A DNA stretch of 64,000 bases. It comes from Clytia hemisphaerica (Eukaryota; Cnidaria; Hydrozoa; Leptothecata; Clytiidae). Both the position numbers and the translations under genes were made by a program. Below the pieces are notes generated by a model. That model was given only the letters and a program-made list of their open reading frames with translations. It did not search any database and was not told where the DNA came from. Where the stretch lies: contig CACVBU010000930.1 of assembly GCA_902728285.1 (NCBI GenBank), forward strand, positions 219,620-283,619. Reading direction: 5' to 3'. Below, one piece after another: positions 29,350 to 41,900 of the stretch. The first letter of the stretch is position 1; each line of letters begins with the position of its first letter.

Positions 29350-29595
29350 ATGTCATTTATATTATTTTCACGCACCCCCCACACCACAGACAGCACAGCT
29401 CCCCACAGCCACACCACAATTGATGTGACAGGTGCACAGATGCACTTTAGTAACACAAAGAAATCAAGCTTTCAGAACAAGCTTTCAGAAAAACAACATC
29501 AGTCATCTACAGGCAGACAGGATTTATTTGCAACAACAAAAAGAATCAGTGCGTCACAATTTGATTTCCCAAACATTCGTCTAAACCTAAGCTAA
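29350..29595 (+). CDS. Hypothetical 81-residue ORF
   Basis: An ATG-to-TAA frame encoding a hydrophilic, Ser/Thr/Gln-rich protein with no motif that I recognise (for example TKKSSFQNKLSEKQHQSS). Its composition is less AT-driven than chance frames nearby, and it follows a CpG-rich, CRE-containing patch by about 160 bp. It has no clear splice sites. It could be a first exon, a short gene or noise. Confidence 0.25.
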   Translation: MSFILFSRTPHTTDSTAPHSHTTIDVTGAQMHFSNTKKSSFQNKLSEKQHQSSTGRQDLFATTKRISASQFDFPNIRLNLS

Positions 29596-32500
29596 AAAAG
29601 CGTTCACTTCCACAAAAATTTATGTAATTGCAATTTCGTTATCAGTCCACAGTACAGTCGGCTTCAACATATAGAGTCCCCTGCCCAGTTGGCAACCGGT
29701 CTAGTTGGCGACCGAACGTCTTTGAACCCAGAAAAGTCATACAAAAATAAACCTCTGGAGAATTTCTTTTGGTAGTGGACATGTTCATAAAACATAGGGC
29801 GAAATGTTACACATTGAAAAATGGCTTTTTTACATTTTTATCAATAACTTGGTAAGTATTGCAGCAGGGGGGGGTACAGCCGAAGGGTACTAACCCATAG
29901 CCGGGTCACGTGCGTTTGCGTAGGGTAAAATGGCGAAATGCGAAAATCGAATTTGGCAAAAAAATTTTGAAAAATGACCCTACAAGATTTGACTATATCT
30001 TTTTATTCCATGAAGAGATTACTTTCAAATAAAAAATGTATTAACAATGAATGGGTAAGCTTTCTAGAAATCCAAACATAAATTGTATAGCTTTTACCAA
30101 AAAATAGCACTTTAGGATCAGAAACAGTCAAAAACCAGTTTTTTCCAATTTTCTTCGAGTTACAGGAATTAATTCCTTGTTTGTTTTGATCTGAAATTTT
30201 CAGTAGGGGTGGCCATCATGGTCTCCTTGCTCATATCAGGGGGGGCCGAGCCGGGGGTAAGAGAATTAAAGTTTCTAAGTAAAATCTTAATTATCACCCA
30301 AAAAAGTGCCTTTTTTATGTCCATATCTTTTAAATAGATTGTCCCAGCCTTATCCCTTTTCAGTAAAGCTCCTATACCTTTTGTCCTTCAGAAAAACCAA
30401 AAATAGTTGGCCTTAATTGCTTGCTTTCAGTTCCTGTAGCCAGTAGTGTGACCCCCTGTATTTCTATTTTTGACCCCCTGGTATTTCACGCGGGTTTTTA
30501 AATAGAAAAGTCACATGACTCAAATCCCGCAGTCTTATTGGACTAGAGAAAGCGAAGTGAAATCGCGCGATCTGAATTGGATGAAAAAAGACCGCGGGAG
30601 CTGGAAACGAATGGAATTCTCTAGAATTCTCATTTTAAATTCAAGATGGCGGCGAGAAAAGCACGTCTTTTGCTTTGGACGAAAGGTTGTAAATTCTGGT
30701 TGATTTTAAGGTTTTATCTTATCTTATCTCATTTACTTTAATTAGTAGAGGCTTCTTCAATGTTTGGGGAAGGTAAGTCTGTAAAAGTTATTTGTTTTTC
30801 GGTGGAAAAAAGTGTTTAAAAAAGCATTTTTTGTGCTCAAGGTATATTTTTCTTCGCAAATTTTTGTCTTCAATCTTATATAGATGAACGAGTATTTGAC
30901 TGATGCTTATGATTTTTCCATAGAACATATTAAAACTATTCAGGAACTTAGACCTTTTTACAGAATTTCAAAAAATCTGTTAGTTCTGGAGATATATTGA
31001 AAAGTTTAGACATGGGTAGTTTGCGTTCGTGTTTCGCGTTCCCAAACCAAACGCACGTGGGGTGGTGGTGTCTAATTTGGAAATTCAAAAAAGTTAGTAC
31101 CCGGTACTAATTTTGGGGTGGGGGTGGGTATATCTCCAATTTTAAGTTAGTACCCGGTACCAATTTTAGGGTGGGTGGGTATCATTTCAATTTTTCTTCA
31201 AGTACTCAGGCCCTGAATATGGTACATTTGTTTAATTTTTTGTCTTCAACTTTCAGGATTTTAATGAGAAAAGATTTTACAGTATCTGACAGTATTGAAA
31301 AGTTTCCCCCTTCCAATTGAAGGTACTTTCCCTGCTTATCAAGTATTTAGGGAAGTTTGGAGGTTGTTAGTTTCAATAGTTTTCAGAAAAAAAGAACTGT
31401 TATGTTTCTATCAATAAAGAATTATTTTATTCAAATTCATGGGTACTTTCCCTACTTTCTAAGAGGAGAATTTTATGACCACTAAGTTATACAAATATTG
31501 AAATAGCTAATGTAAAGAAAGCTATTGTTCAAAATCAGTATTGTTTTAATTAGTGAGAAGGATAGTTCGTCTTTGATATCTCAAGTTAGAACGAGGTATA
31601 TGTTTGTCATTGCCTTCTGATGAAAAGAATTACAAGCTGTTGCATCCAAAGTGATACAATCTGTCTTTTAAACAATAAAGTTCTTATCCAAACTGATGAT
31701 TCTTACAGCCTGGTTTTTGTTAGAGGGATTAGTTAATTTTAGTTTATTGCAGTTTATATTATACCCTATAGCTTATTTTTGTTTATTTTTGTTTGTTTGT
31801 TTGTCTGTTTATGGCAATTAAGACGGAGGCAGGTCAACTAAGCAAAGCCAACCAGAGCCAATCAATGCAACTTTTTTCTATTTCAACTTCTTTCATAAGA
31901 TTGACACAGTTTTGAACAATTTGAATAAATCACCCTTCTATTGAAGAAAAACATAAGGAAATCCATCCTGTAATTAAAAGTTGTGTTTGATTTAAAGAAC
32001 TTTTAAGAGGATCTGAGTTAAAAACATGGTATATACAAGTGATAATAACAACAAAGAGCTGCTTTTGCTGGCAACAAACAGACTAGCAACTATTGCCGAA
32101 AACAGCAATTTTTTTAACTAATTTTTTTTGTTTCCTTGTGGGTCAAGATTTTTCCGGTGCCATAAACCACCGTTAAGTTGTGTTTTCACCTTGAGGTTGC
32201 AAAACATCAATATCTTTGGAAAGAAAAGAGATATTTAGATGCAGTTTTTTTATTTGTTTCCCTGATAATTTCTGATTGATTTAAAAAAAAGAATGAAAAG
32301 ATTTGAATAATTTAAAGGTAAGTACTAATGCAATGAAGTTCATTTTGGTGAATTCTTCCTTGTTCCATGCCAAGATGCCGACGAGTGCGCACCCCTAACG
32401 CTAATATGTGACTAACTGAATGGTAAAAAAATATGTTCAGGATGATTTAGGGGCCACTTACATATCAATGTTCCCCATGACTAACGTCACAAATTAACGC

Positions 32501-32935
32501 TAGGGGGTGGGAGCCAGTGATGCTAAGAAAACCAAATCCATTGAGATTGATTGAATTCTGATGTTCTGACAGGTAAGCCAGATATTTAGTTGACTACTCT
32601 CGCTACGCGTTTTGTTACAAGTCTATTTTTCATGGTTTTTGTAACATAAAGTAGGGATGTCGGAGCTCAGTGCGTCTGTAGCAGTAACAAAAACAGGTTT
32701 TTTGTAAAAAAACCTAGAACTTTTTTATCAGAAATCAAACTTTTCTCTTTTATGTCTGAGAAAATTCATCTAGCCAAGATAAGGTGTACAGTATAGAGCG
32801 AAATCATGCACTTTTTAGGCTTCCTTTTCTACTTTATTTGACTGTCTGTGTGTTATATGGGTTTGATTAATTCAATTGAATATTTTTTGATACAATAAGA
32901 CTAGAAATTATAATCAATAGCCATCCATCACTATT
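29596..32935. other. Probable 5' region of the large nuclear-protein gene
   Basis: No confident coding exon. An AAGATGGCGGCGAG motif at about 30642, matching YY1-type initiators, sits in a locally CpG-richer patch (30520-30670). A strong donor GGGGAAG|GTAAGT at 30772/30773 follows, so a non-coding first exon may be here. A poly-G word at about 29869 and a TACCCGGTAC(T/C)AATTTT duplication near 31098-31170 are repeat debris. Confidence 0.3.
32390..32511. mobile_element. Imperfect foldback, ~120 bp
   Basis: CACCCCTAACGCTAATATGT pairs with the complement of ACAAATTAACGCTAGGGGGTG, with TGACTAAC near both inner ends. Probably a small MITE; the target duplication is unclear. Confidence 0.4.
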
Positions 32936-35900
32936 ATGCGTATGATGACAAAATTACCGAAATGTGTGGATGCAAATATGATTGCAAAAGTTGAAGCAAC
33001 AGAAGCTTATGGATTTCAGCGTAAGTACTTTTATTCTATCTTTAGGACCATTGAGAACACATATACACACTCTCACAAATCAATTCAATTTTTAGTGAAC
33101 AACAATGCAGTGACTTTAGACATACAGGGCCTGAAATAACGGTCGGACACTGGACATTGTCCAACCAAAATAGATTCTGATCGGACACTATGTTCAACCC
33201 ATATTTTCAGTCCCTTAAAAGATTCAAAAAATACTAAAAGATTATTTACGTAAATTTGCAAACTTCTTATTTACATAGAGAAACTCTCTGCAGTTAAAAA
33301 TTTCCTCTATTAATTGTGTTTGAAAGCAAACAATTCATCCTTTTTCAAGCTTGCTTCAAGTCAAAATCATAGTGCAAAAAAATGCTATCCACTAATGTCT
33401 TTCTAAATTTTTAGCTGATCTTATATTTTGTCCAACCAAAAAATGATCAAGTCGGACAATCCGACCAATCATTAGCTAAAAATTCATTCGGACATGTCCA
33501 ACCCGAATTGATTTGCTTCGGACATCATGTCCGACCATCAAAATATTGTTATTTCAGGCCATGGACATACGATGTCATTTCATACTTCTCAAGCACTAAA
33601 TCGTGATTCCATTCTTGAATGAGTGATGTTATGAAAAATCATGGTACAACTTACTCGAGAGAATAACCATCCAGAAACCTACAGCTTTCTATTTTTTTTA
33701 TTTTTTAGTCATCAAGAATTGTCAAAATTTACTTGATCAATTTGAAAAAGAGAAGAAAGAATTGGATGAACTTGGTGACAGACTGTTGAACCATTTTAAA
33801 AACCAAGGAAAAGACAAAGGCCTCATCTTGCCAAAAGAAGTATGTCACTCCTAGAAGTATTTTTGATGTTTTTCCAACATCTTTTGTTTCCCAAAGTTTT
33901 AAACGAAAAACACTTTAAAGAGAGACCTCAAATACAGTTACATTTTCCAAAATTAAGATCTATGATTAGCCCTTAACTGAATTCTTAAAAGCATATGCCA
34001 AGGGGCATATAAGGGACAAAGATTGATGGGAAATTGAATTTTTGGATCAAATGAACGTATCCCAAATGAATAAATATTTAAATTTTGATTTCCTTTTGTT
34101 GCAGCTAAGTTTCACAGATCAAACACCGAGCCGAATTGAACCAAATGATGAAACACCACAAATCACAAAAGAAACAACACCTGTTTCAAAGAAGGTAATC
34201 TTTTTACCGCTAGCCTTCCGTTTGTTGTGAGGATAGAAATTCCTATTGAAATTTCAATGGGAATAGAAATCTTTTTGTTCCAAGGTTAAAAGATCCAGTG
34301 GGGATGGTTTTGGAGTGCTCTTTTTAAACATTGGATATCGAATGGGGATGAAATCAAAGTCAAATTCCCAGTGGAGCAGCAATTCCTGGGTATTTTCCCA
34401 CCGGGAACGAAATTTTTGCCAAATTTTCCCAGCGGGTCAGTGACACTGGGGTGTTTAAAATACATGATACTTTTGTGGTTAATGGCATACTATTTTTGTG
34501 GAGCAATTTGCAAGCTTTAAGACCATTGAGCAGAATTGAAAAAGGTCAGTTATATACAATAGTAAAATTTACTCTAAAACGTACTATCATTACATAGATC
34601 TGTACCGGTGGGGTACTAGGGTTGCGAGCTGATGGGTATGTGTCATCCGACTTTCGACCCTCGGAAAGTCCCTCAGCGGGACTAAAAAGGAAAAAAAGGA
34701 AAATTTTGTGGACTTTACAACCCTTATTGGGACTACCGGGTGCGCCACAAAAAAGTTTCTCTCTTTAATGTGAATTATTTCTAGCGCTCTCTGAAAGTAA
34801 CTTTTTTATTCTATTGTTGAGCATAACTTCTGATCTTATGAACCTTCGTTCCAATGAAAAAGGATTCATTCTTTTAAAACTCATAGATCGAGAGAAAGTT
34901 TACTTGAAAGAGAGAAATCTTTTGTGGCGCACAAAGTAGTTTGACAAACTCTCAATCTTTCTAGGGGCAAAAAAGATTTTTTTCCAACTCTTACAGAGAC
35001 TGCCATGTTCCAAAAACGCATCCTTAATGGCGGCACATTCGACTGTAATCTTCACTTGTCAAAGTACCCTCCCCTGTGACTATAGTTTACAGGAGCTAAT
35101 TATACTTTCTATTAAAGCAAAGAAATAATTAAAGGATCCTTTTGGAATTCTAGTTCATCTTTTTTCCTATCGCGATGCTGCGTTTAACTTTTCGACAATG
35201 AAAAATTCACTTAAAGCCAGATTGACAATATAAAAAGTAATGTCTAAATCGCTATGAAAAAATGCTGAGCTTGCAAAAACATTGAAACGATTCATCAAAA
35301 GAAAATAGTCGTGTTTCATCAGTTGAATGTTCTATTCGACAATAATAAAAAATAAAAATAATAATAATATCTTCTTTCTAAAATTACACATGACAGGCGA
35401 TTAATTTTGAACGCTTTGACATAAAAAAATTGTGTGTATTGTGTACAATTTTGATGGGAAAAAAGAAAAAATATCATTACACTACTATATAGTTTTTAAA
35501 CCCAGTTTATACAGGGCTGTTTGCTAATCTTGCCGAAACAATGCTGAATATTCACTTGCCCCATCAAATATAGATTTATTTTGTTCGATTTTTATATATA
35601 ATGCAAAGTATTCTGAATTAATAGTCTATGGAGAAAAAAGTTGAACAAGAGTATTTCTTTTTTTAATTTCAATTCTGCTTACGTCAGCATCTGCATGTCT
35701 AGTTTTTATAAATACCCGGCAAAAACCTTTTAAACAATAAAATTATCACTTCTAATGAGGAGTGCCCGGGTTTGCCGAGTTCTCGGTTGGCCATGTGTGC
35801 GTTTTTAATGAAGGAGTTGGTTGCAAATCACCGCCCTCTTGTGACTCCGCTTTAAACACCATTCCACCTTCGTGAGGCTCCAAGTATGAACAAACATCTG

Positions 35901-38900
35901 CTATTTCACCGAAAAGGGAACACGTCGTTTTGACTCCACTTGGATCTGTCACTGTTTGAGCAAATGTGCAATTCGGTGTTCGTTGACATTCTAAACAGCA
36001 TTCAGTAATGCTGTAGTCTTCTTTAGTTGTGATAGTTTTTTTGTCTATAATAACGTTCTCTCGGAACTGCATGAAGATTCGAGATGACAGCATCTTGGCC
36101 TGCATTTGACTGACAAACAGAATCATTAAAAACAATAACTTCATCTTGTTACAAGATAGATTCTTGTTTTTGTCTATCAAGATGTTGAATTGTAGTTCTT
36201 TTCTATAACCAAAGATAGTAGAGAATGTTTGGTATTGTCAGAAATTGTCTTTTTTCAATTTTCAGTGATGCAATCCTACTGTTAGTTGATGAAAGCTTCT
36301 CTGCTCTAGTTGGCATGAATGAAAGCTTTGTAAAGTCTCCCTTTTAGGTATTGACCTCCGTTCCGACCAACAGAACCTTTATGTAAAACTGAATTCTAAT
36401 TTAAGGTTTCTGATCAGAGAGAGAGACTTATTAAGGGTTAATTGTGGAAGTTGTAGCGATAATTTTGTCGTACAGATGATATTTATATAGGATTCTTTGT
36501 TGAGACTACTTTGCTTATGATGGTTTTCACTGTAATATAAATCCATAAAATGTCGTCATCATGTTAAATTTTAAAGTAAACCATGTAGCCAAAATGTAAA
36601 AATACTTCTTTTCATATTATTTTAAATCTTAAGTCTTCATACAAAGTCTCTTTAGTTCGTACAAGTGGTAATCGAATAAATTACTGACATTTAATCAACC
36701 CGGAGAAGTTTTCGCTTGTGGTAAAAAAACCCTCCTTCATTAAATTTTGACCGACATTGAAATTTAACATTACTATACCAATACAAATGCCTTCGGAAAC
36801 CCTATGATCAAACCTGAATATAATTTGCCTGAAAATACTGCAAATTTCCCGTGAATTTCTTCGGGCTAGGATGCTAAAGTCCGTTTAATATAAAGTGTGC
36901 ACTAATTTGTGTTTTGCTTTCCACTTTTCAGCAAATGCTTAAAATATTAACAAATTATGTAACTTTGAAAAACTAATATAGAGCATTATAATTTCTTGAA
37001 CAAATAATTTCAAAACTCTGAAAATGAAGATGAGAAAATAAATTTTTTATACTAAGAGGTCCTTTACTTTTTCACTTTTTGTACAAAGGTATTGCGAAGC
37101 CTACTTATTTCAGCTTAATTTTCACTCGCATAGTACTGCACGCTCAGATCGAGGACTTTGATATAATAATAGAAGTTTACAATCTAAACTCTAAAGGATT
37201 GGATTGGTCATAGAGCTGCAAAGAATACTTGACAACTTTAATCCTTTTAAAGTGCCGATCTTCTTTGCCGGGGCATTTTTTCACAACTCGATCTATTTGC
37301 CGACATGCTGGCATGGGCATAAAGTAGCGATTTTCACTTCACTTTCAGAAGTTTCAGCCGAACACTATAATTTTGAGTTGAACATTGTAGAATAGTTATT
37401 TTTTCATCATAGAAAAGTTTTTAACTATTTATTTTTTTCATTTCAAACCATCTAATACAAAATCTTTGTAGAAGTGTTGAATTTTGCGGCAAAGAAATGG
37501 AAAGTGCTCATGTCGGCAAATCCCGACATCGGCAAAGAAATCGAAATTGTCCTTGTCGGCATATGCCGACATTGGCAGTTAAAGGGTTAAGTAACTAATT
37601 GAAATTCAACTCTAATGTATCCCAAGAGCAGCTCTTGGTTAGCAAGGGGATGGATTGATTGAATAGAGCCGATCTGGAATGAATATCCAGTTATAATGAG
37701 GGCTGTTCTGTAACATATACATTTTTTTGTTTCAGGGAGTTTCATTTTGTGGACAAACGTCTTTTGTGACATTGGATGATTCCACATTATTTCAATCACC
37801 AGCATCTTCCAGTGCATCTGCAATATATAACGTCACACAAAATAACAAGCATAATGAAAAAACACCCGCCAATAAGGTAAACTTTTTTATTCTTAGCATA
37901 GCCCGTATAAGTTATCCGGTAGTCTGTTTGATTTATGTTTGATTATTTCTATTTCTGCAGCAGATGTGAAGTTGTTTCTTTAAGGGGCGTTGTAATCTTA
38001 GACTACCTTTGCCCTTATTCCTAGTATCTCGAACTTGTGTTTATTGTACGAATCGATTTGTTTTAAGGCTCCCCACTTTTTGATTTTATTCTTCAAATTT
38101 TGATCTTATGAGAAGGATTTCAGTGATGTGACCCTATGTAAGCTCTGGTTTAGACGGCCAACTTTTCATCGAGTCTATTCTGATTGTGAATTGAAGTGGT
38201 TAGAAAGCTGTCTGTCTCAAGTCAATCGTTCTTCCATTCTTGTTTTTATTTATTTTATTTTTTTATTTTCTAGCAATATATTTCGCAGGTCTATGGACCT
38301 CTATGAAACAGAACTATTTTACATTTCATAAAGTTTTTCCTCCCATTCTTTTATCAAACGTTCTTTGAAGACTTGTAAGGATGGTGCTTCAACAATACCT
38401 TCTTCTAGATCATTCCAAGGTTTTACACTTCTTTTTCAAGCAACAAGTTTTTTGTTTTGTTTCAGGGTATATCGTTTTGTGGACAAACCTCTTTTGCTTC
38501 CACAGCAACAAACAGAACCACCTTTCAAACACCAGATGATGTTCTGTTGAGGACTCTTTTCACATTTCATGAACCGTCCTCTCCTACAGCTACAGACGAA
38601 AAGGTATGATTATAGACAGTCAACTTTCTTTGTTTTTCTTTCTTTGAGAAAATTTTGATTTGTCCAAATCTGTTTATTAAAAAAATTGGGCCTGCGTTTT
38701 TCATCTTTGTAATACTGTATTCTTGGAGAATACAATTAACAATTTGTACTTCTGAAAATCCTTGTAGACCAATCAGTTCGTGTAATTATGTTAGGTTGAC
38801 AAAATAGAATAGTTGGCTGTCTGAACTAGAGGGAACAGTACAAGAAAAACTGAATGACCGTAGCATAAAAAAAAGAGTTTTTGGCTAGGACGTGAAAGGT

Positions 38901-41900
38901 TGGGGGTTCAACCCCTAGTCAACAAAAAAGCTCCTCTATTTTCTCGAATTAGTTAAATAAAATAAAATAAAGGGGGTCTTTTATCTAAACCGTGAATCTT
39001 AATATTGATTAACTTTTCAAACATTTTCTAGGAATTCTTACCGTCAGTGCAATCAACATACACCAAAAGTCCTTCTTCATCTCTGTCAACAACCATACAA
39101 CAAGACAACGATTTATCGCAAACACCTCTATCGCAACGTGCCAACTCTACCCAAAGTACTTTCCTATCTGAAACAACTCTCAATGGAACTCAAACCAGAA
39201 GCGTTACACGAAATAGTAAATCACTAACCATTAATCAAGAATCTAATACTGAGGTTAAATACTCCGGAACTGCCCAGGAAACACCGGAACAAGCTGAAAA
39301 ATTGTCAGTATCGATCGACGAACAATCACCGGTCATCGCCAAAACTCCGGAAAACACTCAAAATGATGAGAGTCCAATTTCCGAAAGCCCCAGTCCAATA
39401 TATCTGACTCAAACACCAGCTTTATCTAGTAATAAAGGACACTTGACTACCCTGGTTGATACGGGAAGCAGTTTCGATGGCATGTCCGCTTTCGGAAATC
39501 CAAATGACACCGGAAGAGCCAACAGTAATGCGAAGCGGGTAAGAATTTTTGTATAGAATAAAATGTTTGATTGAATTGTACCGAAATTAATTTTATGGTT
39601 GTCAATCAACGGTCGCCGTAGACACTTTCTGGTTTCCAGGGAATTATTCACAGAGCTTTATTACTAAACTTTGGAGGCAGTTTCTGTCGTATTGATGGAT
39701 ATAGCTTAGTCCAGGGTTTATAAAGATTAATGGAAATATTATTTGTGTTTTAACAGAATATTTCAAACCTGCTGTCTTTCTTGGGCGTACCCGGTGTTAA
39801 ATATTTGCAAACTTTGTACAAAGGTATACATTAACTTGTATCTCTTTCAACCAACTGATTGACTAACTGACTAACTTCACCTTAAAGAGTGGCGATTGGG
39901 TAGTTTCCCGAAAATGATGTAACTATTTCTATGATATATGCTATCTAATATTGTTTTACAGGCATTCGAAAAACACATGGATGATGAAATGAATTTTTAC
40001 AATCCAAATCAAACAGGGTACTCATTACGGAATCGAAAATTCAAGGTACAATTATCTTTTGATCATCCAGTTTTAAACTTCAATTAAATGCTCAAGTCCT
40101 AGGTTATAGAAAATTTATTTTTCGCCTAGTTTCCCCCCTGTGGATGTTTATATAAAATGTGCTGAACCAGACCATGTATGATCAATGACCTATATAAAGG
40201 TCAGTTTAAATATAATACATGATTTTCTCGATAATTTCTACATAGTGTTTTCTTTGAGGCCACCTTCGCAGCCCTCGAATTTCAGGTCGGCATTCGGCAG
40301 TGCCGACCTAAAAGCCGACCAAAGAGTGCGTATGGTCGGCAGTTCATTGCCGACCATATTCATTGATTCTCTCGGCAGCCGACCATAAGTTATCTTTTAG
40401 GTCAGCAAAGCCGACCTCGTTTTGTTATTTTATTATTCTTTTATCCTGTAACTGTAAAATGAAAGTCTCTAATAAGAACCATATCGCACTCAAATAAAAA
40501 AACAAACATTGCCGTAGCCTTTAAACAACTTTGCCAACCTAAAATATAGCTCAGATCGGCATTGCCGACCTAAAAACAAGCTTAGGTCGGCAAAGCCTTC
40601 GGCCGGATTTGGACGGCACTTACGTGCCGACTTACTTTTACTTGAATTTCGAGGGCTGCCTTCGATTTTTATACAAAAGTCTTGCATGCTGGACGACTAA
40701 TTCAGACATTGTAGAAAATAAGAAAAAAAATAAACGGTAGGAACATTGTAGTCAAACTGATAATTATCCTGTAACAATTATCATATTATCTTGTAACACA
40801 CACTGTATAACACGGATTATAAACGACGCCAGTCTAAAAAGTATGCGAAAAAGCTCCTTACAGTATGACAAAAAAAATCTGAGGCTATATAATCGAAGAG
40901 AGATTAACAATGGTCTTTAACATTTCCTTACCCCTTAGTTACCTCCAAGGAAAATCGAACTGTCCGCTGCCAGTATCCAGGGAAACGAGATATCACAACA
41001 CCCGTCCGTCGATTTCGAAATCGACGAAAAAACGCCGAGCAAGACTACAACCTCAATAATCGAGGAAATTGCAGAACCAGTTATCCCGGAAGAAGATTCT
41101 ACCGAACCGACCATTCCAACTTATAACAATCCAGAAGATCGGCAACGCCCAGATCAGGGCGGTGAACAAGAAATGATTTCCATACTAGAATCCCCAAATA
41201 AGCGGAAACGAAAGCTAGAAAATGTAAGATTTAATTGATACAAAATATCATCAACAAATCGACTAGCTAATAGGGGCCATTGTTCTAGTTAAAACTATAG
41301 AAAGTTTAGATGATTGAGATCCTTTTAGTTAGAATTTTATTGGTTTATATAACTTTTTTTCCAAATAGAACTGCTTTTTTTTCTGCAATATGAATACCAG
41401 CTGATGGTTATTTGTTACGCGATTAGATTTTTATAAATGGGCTTTTCCAGGAAAAAATTGAATATGGGGGTGGAGGATATAACATTTTTTGCAAATTTAC
41501 CCCCCGGACATTGTGACTTTTGACCCCCGGACAGCAGGTCTAACCACCCGGACGAGCATCAGTTGACCCCATGGACAATCAAAATTACCGTCAAACAGAG
41601 CAAAATTACCCCCAAACATAGAAATTTTACCCCCAAACAGAGAAAGTTTACCCCCCGGACAAGACAAATTTTTCACTACTCCCCGGACACTATATCCCCC
41701 ACCTCCACCATGTACGGACATTTTCTGGAAGAGCCCAATGCATGATTAATAAATTTCTCTTTTTTACAGGATTCAACCGCAGCAGTAGAAGAAGAGGAAG
41801 AGCCAGAGAAACGGTCATCACAACGACAACAAATACTAAAAGACTCACAGCCCTTCCACATCAACATTGAAGAAAAGAATGAACGGCCTGCTCAAGAAAG

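Noticed and set aside
38880-38930. GGGGGTTCAACCCC resembling a tRNA B box
   Set aside because: No A box at the right distance and no cloverleaf; likely chance or a very decayed SINE in an intron.
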